Source: Pilatotrama ljubarskyi (Eukaryota > Basidiomycota > Agaricomycetes > Polyporales > Polyporaceae). Taken from it: 64,000 nt of DNA. The stretch covers positions 7,935 to 71,934 of the forward strand of contig MU277745.1 of NCBI GenBank assembly GCA_022385805.1, in the 5' to 3' direction. The translations under genes were made by a program, and so were the position numbers. Below, piece by piece: positions 57,675-64,000 of this stretch. Position 1 is the stretch's first letter; every line of letters begins with the position of its first letter. The notes under the pieces were generated by a model that searched no databases, was not told the origin of the DNA, and saw only the letters and a list, made by a program, of their open reading frames with translations.

Positions 57675-58105
57675 TCAATCGAAGACCGGAATCCATTCCT
57701 CCGAGCCCGAGCCCCACTCCATCGCCGTTATGAAAGCCACCCTACGGAGCGTCGCGGCGTGTTGGCTCCATAGCTCAGCGACCTCCCTCTGCCGCCCTCG
57801 TCTGAATGCGATGTTGAAGGCCCACTCGTAGTCCTCGGTCTTGAGAGGAGCGTCCGAAAATAGGAGTGCGTGCAAGTGCGGCATTTCGTCCAGCATATGC
57901 GCCACGGGTGTACTGGACGGCCCAGCTGCGATGCGTTAAACATCGGCACACTCGTTAACCGAGTTCATAACCGTGGAGATAACGGTGACGTGCCTCGAAG
58001 TTTGGCTCGAAGTTTGTGACGACGAGCAGACTCTCGAGTGTCTTCACGGAGGGCAGCATGTCTACCATGTTGTCGAGCCGTGATCTTCTGAACGAGGGAC
58101 AGATA
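57675..58105 (-). pseudogene. C-terminal fragment of an F-box-type gene
   Basis: On the minus strand FRRSRLDNMVDMLPSVKTLE and SLLVVTNFEPNFEARH, then after a short gap VAHMLDEMPHLHALLFSDAP, AFNIAFRRGRQREVAELWSQ and TLRRVAFITAMEW ending at 57675. This lines up with the end of the intact F-box protein at 61213-62805 (LNIRRFELFLPYLRDVETIV; IIARLPRLHTLLLCDISY; LRHVAFTTEFEW). The F-box domain and the first 300 residues are absent. At its 5' side the fragment runs directly into the oxygenase pseudogene. Confidence 0.65.
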
Positions 58106-58884
58106 CTCGAGCGCCTCGAAAAGGGCGGCGTCACTCCCTTTGAGCCATTCCCGGAGCTTGTCGAGCTTCGGCCTACCCTTACGGTCGCGCCAAAGGAGTG
58201 AGTACTGGTAGCGCAGGCCGAAACCTATCTTCCCTATCTCGGGAAGGAATGTGGAATCATCCAGTAGCGCACACAGGGATGATACGATGTCGGGATGACG
58301 GACGCGGGCGGGCTGAAGGATAGACAGCTCCTTTGGGAGGCAGTAGCCGGACAGCGGCTCGCCAAAGTAGAGGTTGTAGGTGATGGTGAGGCGGTGGCCC
58401 GAGACCACCGGGGTGACTTCGTGCTCGACGTCGCCAAAGAACGCAATCCAGGCAATGTGATTGGTGGCGTCGGTGCCGAGGTCCGAGAAGATCTTCGACG
58501 AGTCGGAAAGTCCGCTCCGTGCCCTCGTGCCGCAGGAGGAGGCTGCCCCTTCGTGTGATGTCGGCAGGACTATGACGAGAGAGCTCAGCATGCTCTCCGA
58601 GTCAGGCGTGTCCTTGTGAGCCTTGAAGAAAGTGTTCTTCCCTGAGGGTATATCATGGATAAGTTCATTCAACTGGAACTGTAGACAAATGGCACGTACC
58701 GTAGACGTTCAATTTGTACAGCTCGGCTCTCACGCGTCGCTCATTTCTCACGTCTGCCGCTCAGTAGCGAAGTCCGCACCGCGTCCAGCAGACCTGCGGC
58801 GAAGGGATCGAAGTTCACCGCGAACTGTCCCTTCTCCAGGTTGCCCGCTTTGCGATAGGTCTCGTCGAAGACCTCATCTTCTAT

Positions 58885-60162
58885 AGTATAGGATGGTTGT
58901 CTCCTTATTAGGCAACTTTTCTCCTGCCTTATTTGGTCGCCTGATCGCCTTTCACCCGTTTCACCCTTCCTTGAAGCGATGAACCTCGACAATCACTTCA
59001 TGCTAGCACGACATTGGACCTTGAAAGCATTTTCAGACTTCAGACCGAAGCGAGGAAACGATTCGGACTCGGACCGCCAGTTGCTGTAGCTAGGCGCCCA
59101 TAGAGGCATTTAGCGCCCAAACTGCTTCCGCCGGGTCAGACAGGAATTGCGTCTTTCTCGAAGGCATCGTGAGGTCTCCGGGAGCATTGAAGCTAGGAAA
59201 CGATTCAGGCTGGGACCGCAAGTCGTTGGACTGGGACTGTGCCAGGTCGTTGTAGCTAGGCGCCTGTAGACGAATGTGGCACAGGCGCCTAGGCTGCTTC
59301 CACCGAGTGGGGTGTCGGACGACACTTGCACTCTGAGTCGATTTCGTCCTCACGACGACTCTGAAACTGTCCGCCATCTCATAATCCCTCTGAGCATCTG
59401 AGCTCCGTGTGTACTCATAGTTTTGCAGTTCTGATTGCTATGATTGAATAGGACCCCGGATCCGCTTACCAACGCACTAGGCGGCAGCGCAGACTATTAC
59501 TTGTGCCAGCCTTAATTGACATGGGTGACACTGGAGTCTTGTGTGCACCCAGTGCTGGGGGGATCTGACTTGCTGTGATAGAAGCAAACATGTACTGTCT
59601 TGCAACTGGCCAGTCTCTATACTGAAATCCTGATGATTGTCTTTGTTGCCGGGGCACTTGCACTCGAGCTCATAGAGAAATGGTTCACTAGCCATACTTG
59701 ACTGTTTTGTACACATGCAGCTGTTCTGAGCAAATTTATGCCGCGCTGGGCATGGAATGCTGATCTGATTTTTATGTACGCATTATGGACGTATGTGATT
59801 CACCCATAATATGACATTGCCTGGGGTCATTGGTATGCTTTAAATTTCGGGGAATTTAGGTCTTGGAAAGGCACTTAGGGCTCTTTGATGATGGTAGCCC
59901 GGCACTGTGGAGGCGGAGCGAGGTACAAGTACCCTGTTGGCCCACGCTGGCAAACCTCCGAGTCGGAATTCCTGGCCGCGAGTTATAATCAGCGTAGAAT
60001 GGGCCAATTTTAGGGTGATTTTCGGGAAAAATGACTGTGGATCGCTTCAAATCGCTCTCACTGGTGCTACTGACCACAAGTGATCCTAGCCAATGACAGG
60101 TTCAGCATGAAGCTGCCTGTGATGATGTACGTGACGAAGGCACGGGAAGCTGCTAGTTCTAA
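58885..60162. mobile_element. 1,278-bp insertion flanked by a TCTAT duplication
   Basis: TCTAT at 58880-58884 is repeated at 60163-60167. If the DNA between, plus one TCTAT, is removed, the oxygenase exon reads without a break: CDPATFG joins I-E-D-E-V-F-D in frame. This is direct evidence for an insertion with a 5-bp target duplication. The inserted DNA has no transposase or reverse transcriptase that I can recognise, and its ends (AGTATAGG and GTTCTAA) are not inverted repeats or TG...CA, so the element class is unknown. Confidence 0.7.
59047..59269. repeat. Diverged direct repeat inside the insertion
   Basis: 59047-59103 and 59189-59269 share GAAGC-AGGAAACGATTC, GGACCGC-AG and TGTAGCTAGGCGCC. 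The second unit carries about 24 extra bases in its middle. Non-coding tandem-type structure internal to the inserted element. Confidence 0.65.
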
Positions 60163-60515
60163 TCTATGCCGAAGGTGGCGGGATCGCACGTCCGTTGGAG
60201 CACTCGAGATCCTCTACTATCGCATTCTGAAGATTCAGGCGCCGAGACGCCTGACGCAGAAGCCTTCCAGATGAGTGTTTGTCCGTAGTTCGTTGTTCAG
60301 AACTGAACGTTGACTTACCGCGCCTCCTTCTCCTTCCCGTAGAATAGGATGAGGCTTTCGGGAGGGAGCTTCAGCACTCCAGTGCAGTAGGGAAGAGTTT
60401 CAGCAAGAAGGGCTCGTGGAGGGTCCGGTCTAGGATCTTGATCAAGTACGAGCTAGGGGTAAGTGAGCGGTTTCTCGTATGAGGAAGAATTGTCTGATGA
60501 TTCGTAGTCAGACAT

Positions 60516-61212
60516 CTGAGACTCGGATCGGGATGGACTCGGGCTGAGGAGTATACTGGCTGTATAGAAGTCAACCGTATGTCAGTAGACAGGACTATGA
60601 GCGCGATGAAGGTGCCTACCGCAGCTCGCAGGTGGGGACTCAAGACTCGGCGCAGCGATATATAGCGATCCTTATCAGATATCAATTATGCGCGAGCGAA
60701 CAAACTTGCGTCGTGTGCTTGTCCTTGCGGATCCTATGGCATTGACATTGAGTCCCGCAGCTTCTCTTTGTGCGAATCATTTCGGCTAGTTCCGGAGTGG
60801 CGAGTGTGATCCCCGTCTTGACCGCTTATTGCATGGTTCGGAGGAACATGGCGCATGGCACTGCGGACTCACCGGACAAATGGACGCCTCAGAATGTCGA
60901 GACAGGTGTGCGTGGGCGAGGCACTGCCAGTACGCGGCACCGGGAGCGCGTCGGCCACGCTGCTGCTCTCATGATATGGGTTGCAACTTCGTATCACATG
61001 TGACTCGATTGAGGAAGATATTAGCGTAATGGGATGTATGATAGAGAGGCGTGAAAAAGGTTCAATAGCATACGCTCCCGCGCGTCTAGAGTGCGCCTAG
61101 CGCATGAATTGTAGACGGCTAGTCTGTCAATGAGTTTGAGCGGCGTGAAAGACGTGAAGAAGGCACCAGAGGATAAACTCTCACCTGTACCGTAAAAGTC
61201 GGTGACGCTGCT
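60516..61212. other. Intergenic, no recognised gene
   Basis: About 0.7 kb between the start of the broken oxygenase gene and the 3' end of the F-box gene. No supported feature. Confidence 0.5.
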
Positions 61213-62805
61213 TTAATCATCGCCATCACCATCCAGCTCCTCGAGCGCTTCCAACTCTGACTCCACCTCGTCCTCCCAGCTTGCCATGCTGTCTTCGTAA
61301 TCTACCTCGGGATCCACGTCGATCGGTTTGTCCTTGGGCAGCTCGGTCGGGTACCAGGCCCCATCCGCGCCCTTCACCCACTCGAACTCGGTCGTGAACG
61401 CGACGTGGCGAAGGACGGAAGAATGCCGGGCGTACTCCGCGAGCCATGCACGTTGCAGAGCGACATCGCGAGCGAATTTGAACGCTTTGTTTGAACCGTA
61501 CTCCTTGTAGGATATGTCGCAGAGCAATAGCGTGTGCAGGCGCGGTAGACGGGCGATGATCTTTGCGCCGAGTTCGTGCACCAGGTCCTAGATGAAATCC
61601 TCTTGCGGTGAGCAAATGCAAGGTACGAACGCGTTGAGAGGGAGACGTACAGGGGTTGGACAGTCCACTATCACTATTACGATGGTCTCCACATCGCGGA
61701 GGTAAGGAAGGAACAGCTCGAAACGTCTGATGTTCAGCTTCTCGACTTGGAAGTTGAAGTGCTTGAGGGGTACGGCAGAGTGTTGTGCATAAGTCAACGC
61801 ATACAGGCTCTCCCTCCAGGATGGCGTGAAATCAGGGTCATACCATCCACCGTTGTGTTCGTAGGTCGCATAGCTCAACCGGATGGTATGGATAGGCCGC
61901 GGAGCTTCGGCCTGCGGTGGGAGAAAGGAGGGTACCAATCCAAGAGAGCAGCCGAGCTCCTCCAGAACAGGCCAGTGCGTGGGCGGGACGAGGAAGCCGT
62001 CGCGGGGCAGCGATATGCTGTCGATGATCGAGAGTGATTTGACCTGCGAGAGATAACCGAAGCCGGAAATCCGGAGTGCGTCTGCGTAGACCTCAAGCTT
62101 CCGAAGAGCGTGCCACATGGAGAGCGGGGGGATAATGGCCTGTAAGACAGCATTGTGGTGCGTCGTTATCGACAGAGTGCGCATGGTGTCTGAGCTGGAG
62201 GTGATCATGTTGTGAAGGACGGTGGCCATGCTGGGGGACAACTCAATGGGGACGTGGACCTTCAATAGGGTCAGTCTTGGCATAGCAGATCGACGACTCG
62301 CGAGCTGGTGGAAGGCTCGTTCATGAGGATCCTCGGTCGGCGACGTGGAGGACCAAAGGAGTGATGTCTCGATGGATCTGAGTGCCCTGTGTCCGTTTGC
62401 GAGTAGCGCTAAAAGAACTAGCAGACTGCATTCTCTGGGCTCCGTACACTCCAGAACTTGAACATTGGACATGCTCGCAGCACTGCGGACGAGAAGTGCG
62501 TCGAAAACAGGGTCACGGGCGAAAGGCTCCGCCGAGTGGCAGGAGCTATGGAGAAAGAATTCGCGAACTAGGCACGCGAGGTCCCGACGGAAAGAGAGCG
62601 CTGATGGGTCGGAAGCTAGAGTACGAACGCACTGTCGGGCCGTCGAGTAGTCGTAGAGGTGAATCGTCCGATACAAGAGGGGCGTGCAAATCTCGTTGCA
62701 GAGCTTGTTGGCGAGGGCAACGGCTGGGAGGTCCTGATGCGTCACAAGGGAGGTTATGATATGCAGGAGCTCGGTAGGCAAGGGCGAGCGCGGTACGGCA
62801 GCCAT
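61213..62805 (-). CDS. F-box domain protein
   Basis: Exons 61651-62805 and 61213-61587 join in phase 0 across a 63-base GT-AG intron to 509 residues. The N-terminus MAAVPRSPLPTELLHIITSL with DLPAVALANKLCNEICTPLL and YRTIHLYD is an F-box-like motif (about residues 8-50). The remainder is a leucine-rich scaffold (RLTLLKVHVP, LRKLEVYADALRI, VKSLSIID, LEELGCSL, KLNIRRFELFLPYL), ending in a highly acidic tail (DPEVDYEDSMASWEDEVE). Such proteins dock on Skp1 in SCF ubiquitin ligases and select substrates through the scaffold; the target is unknown. Agaricomycetes carry many of these fast-evolving genes. A 3' fragment of a related gene lies at 57675-58105. Confidence 0.87.
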
Positions 62806-63435
62806 AGCGAGCGCTATTCAGGACGCGAAAGCGGGAGCGTGACGACGTCGGCTGGCAAGGAAGCTGACAAGTGAGGACTTGGTTGTTCGCGAGCACACGC
62901 TATGTTTTGGTGAACAAGAACGTACAGGACCTGCTCTGAGCCTCAAAGTCTCTCGTAAGGAGCCTGTTCAAACGGTCGAGTCAGGACCAATACCGAGCTG
63001 GCAGAGGGCAGTCGCCCCACGGGATAACTTGCATACGCTCACCCACTGCCAGAAGTACTGGCTTCGCCAACCCTGCGAGAGTCCGCTGTCGCGCTTCGGA
63101 TCCGGGTCCACTACGGACGAGTTGAGATCGGGCGAGCTAAACAGTCCACGTTAGCTGGCGTCAAGTCGAACAACGCCGGTGCTGCAGCACAGAGCCACGA
63201 CATCGTCGGCAAAACCTGAGGGGCGTAAGCGCTCATTGCGCGGCAGCGCCACAAAGGCGCGATCGAGATCGCGCGGGCGCCAATTAGCTCGTATTGTGGC
63301 TGAAGAGTGCTCGACTTTGGTTGCCTCCGTTCCTATAACATCTCCAGCAGACAGTGCAGACCTTCCGCCGCCACTGACATTCAAATCATAGCGTATACCT
63401 GTCATCTACGACCAACATCAGAACATACGAAGATT
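62806..63435. other. Divergent intergenic region
   Basis: About 0.6 kb between the F-box gene start (minus) and the next gene (plus), holding both promoters. No TATA box or repeat could be assigned. Confidence 0.45.
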
Positions 63436-64000
63436 ATGGCAGAAAGACTGGACACATGCACGTGTGGCAAGTGCTTTGAGGGCTGGTTGTCGCCACGGAT
63501 GCGGGAACGGCTCGAATGTGGGTGTCTCCTCCAATAGCACGCGCTTTGAAGCATGGTACTGACGGTATCTCACAAACAGACTCCTCCGAGCTGAGATATG
63601 GGCTCGCGAAACAACTCCTCGATACACAAGACGGAGTCTCAGCTGACGTCACGCGCACCCTCTCCATCGACTACGCGCAGATCGACATCGCGTTCTACTA
63701 CCTCCCGCCGGAGCTGCGCGAGAAGATCAGCTCCTCAGACAACGCGGACGCGCCATCAGGAGACGCGATCTACCGCGGGTACGTCGCTGTCTTCAAAGTC
63801 GTCAAGCATCTCGCCACCGCGGATGCGGACTCGGACAAACCTCGAGGCTTCCCCACCGTGCCCGATGTCTCAAAGCGCCTCACCGAACTCGTATCGTCTA
63901 AGGACGCCGCTGCGGAGGCGCAGATCCTGAGCCCAAAGGCACGCGAGCACCTCGCGGCGTTCCTGGACAAAGGCGGCTCGGCGGAGTACGCCCTCGACTG
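63436..64000 (+). CDS. Protein with CTCGKC/GWLSPRM motif, 5' part
   Basis: ATG 63436 starts MAERLDTCTCGKCFEGWLSP followed by RMRERLE. A GTGGGT donor and a CAG acceptor before ACTCCTCC join E-Y-S in frame and give YSSELRYGLAKQLLDTQDG, ADVTRTLSIDYAQIDIAFYY, LPPELREKIS, AIYRGYVAVFKVVKHLATA, PTVPDVSKRLTELVSSKDAA and AREHLAAFLDKGGSAEYALD. The reading frame is open to the window edge, so the gene is incomplete. I recall the CTCGxC...GWLSPRM string from basidiomycete proteins that often carry ankyrin repeats, but no repeats are visible in this part. The short cysteine motif could bind metal. Function not assigned. Confidence 0.7.

Larger units (their letters stand above)
58106..60515 (-). pseudogene. 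2-oxoglutarate/Fe(II) oxygenase-like gene, multiply broken
   Basis: Minus-strand blocks in the order of the fungal prolyl-4-hydroxylase-like 2OG family: MSDYESSDNSSSYEK (60515), YLIKILDRTLHEPFLLKL, LPYCTGVLKLPPESLILFYG, RLNLQNAIVEDLE, LQRTCDPATFGI, then after an insertion EDEVFDETYRKAGNLEKGQF, ERRVRAELYKLNVYG, KNTFFKAHKDTPDSESM (iron ligands His and Asp), SLVIVLPTSHEG, IAWIAFFGDVEHEV (third ligand His) and SGHRLTITYNLYFG (2OG-binding Arg). Damage: frame slips near 60390, 60203, 58754 and a shifted segment at about 58507-58553; the 1,278-base insertion at 58885-60162; and loss of the 3' end at about 58100, where the F-box fragment begins. Ligands are intact, so decay is probably not ancient. 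Confidence 0.8.

Noticed and set aside
61588..61650. Reading the F-box gene as a single exon ending at 61588 (CICSPQEDFI)
   Set aside because: A GTACGT donor and TAG acceptor join it in phase 0 to the acidic C-terminal exon, which has a parallel in the related fragment at 57675-58105.
1..64000. tRNA, rRNA, CRISPR, bacterial operon signals
   Set aside because: No clover-leaf B-box with flanking stems, no rRNA core and no regular spaced repeats were seen; gene structure is eukaryotic.

Overview
The window is nuclear DNA of a filamentous fungus, almost certainly an agaricomycete basidiomycete. The reasons are: coding regions split by many introns of about 50-70 bases with GT(A/G)-AG ends; a GC-rich background; and protein families typical of mushroom-forming, wood-decay fungi (aryl-alcohol-dehydrogenase-type aldo-keto reductases, CE16-type esterases, GH3 beta-glucosidase, DUF6533 membrane proteins, small-intron BTB proteins, basidiomycete P450s). 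A polypore-like white-rot fungus is a plausible but unproven guess. Nothing bacterial (operons, ribosome binding sites) is present. No tRNA, rRNA or CRISPR array was recognised.

Left third (1-24.2 kb): a tandem array of eight aldo-keto reductase (AKR) copies, two on the plus and six on the minus strand, with three intact alpha/beta-hydrolase paralogues (minus strand) and the relic of a fourth embedded between the second and third AKR. Of the AKRs, four look intact (numbers 3, 6, 7, 8), one has a central frameshift (2), one has a frameshifted C-terminus (5), one is a 3' fragment (1) and one is a deleted pseudogene (4). The six copies with a 5' end each have a TATA box 85-120 bases before the ATG. 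AKR7, the most divergent copy, also has a cluster of an 11-base motif upstream. The array looks like an expanding and decaying catabolic or detoxification cluster: ester hydrolysis by the hydrolases followed by NADPH-dependent reduction of (aryl) aldehydes or ketones by the AKRs. That pathway is inference.

Middle (24.2-49 kb): a gene-poor stretch with a possible solo LTR and a clear 414-bp MITE-like element with 25-bp inverted ends; a CE16/GDSL esterase with an unusual GAS instead of GDS motif; an intracellular-type GH3 beta-glucosidase with PA14 domain; three BTB/POZ genes (one with an apparent GG splice acceptor) interleaved with a DUF6533 membrane protein gene and a DUF6533 5' relic; the nucleotide-excision-repair gene RAD7; an unresolved 2-kb stretch; and a second DUF6533 gene.

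Right (49-64 kb): two tandem paralogous cytochrome P450 genes; a decayed CE16/GDSL esterase; a fragment of an F-box gene fused to a heavily damaged 2-oxoglutarate/Fe(II)-oxygenase pseudogene, which is itself split by a 1,278-bp insertion flanked by a 5-bp duplication; an intact F-box gene; and the 5' part of a gene encoding a protein with a CTCGKC/GWLSPRM motif, cut by the window edge. Coordinates of multi-exon genes are CDS spans including introns; exon edges are given where they were worked out by hand.
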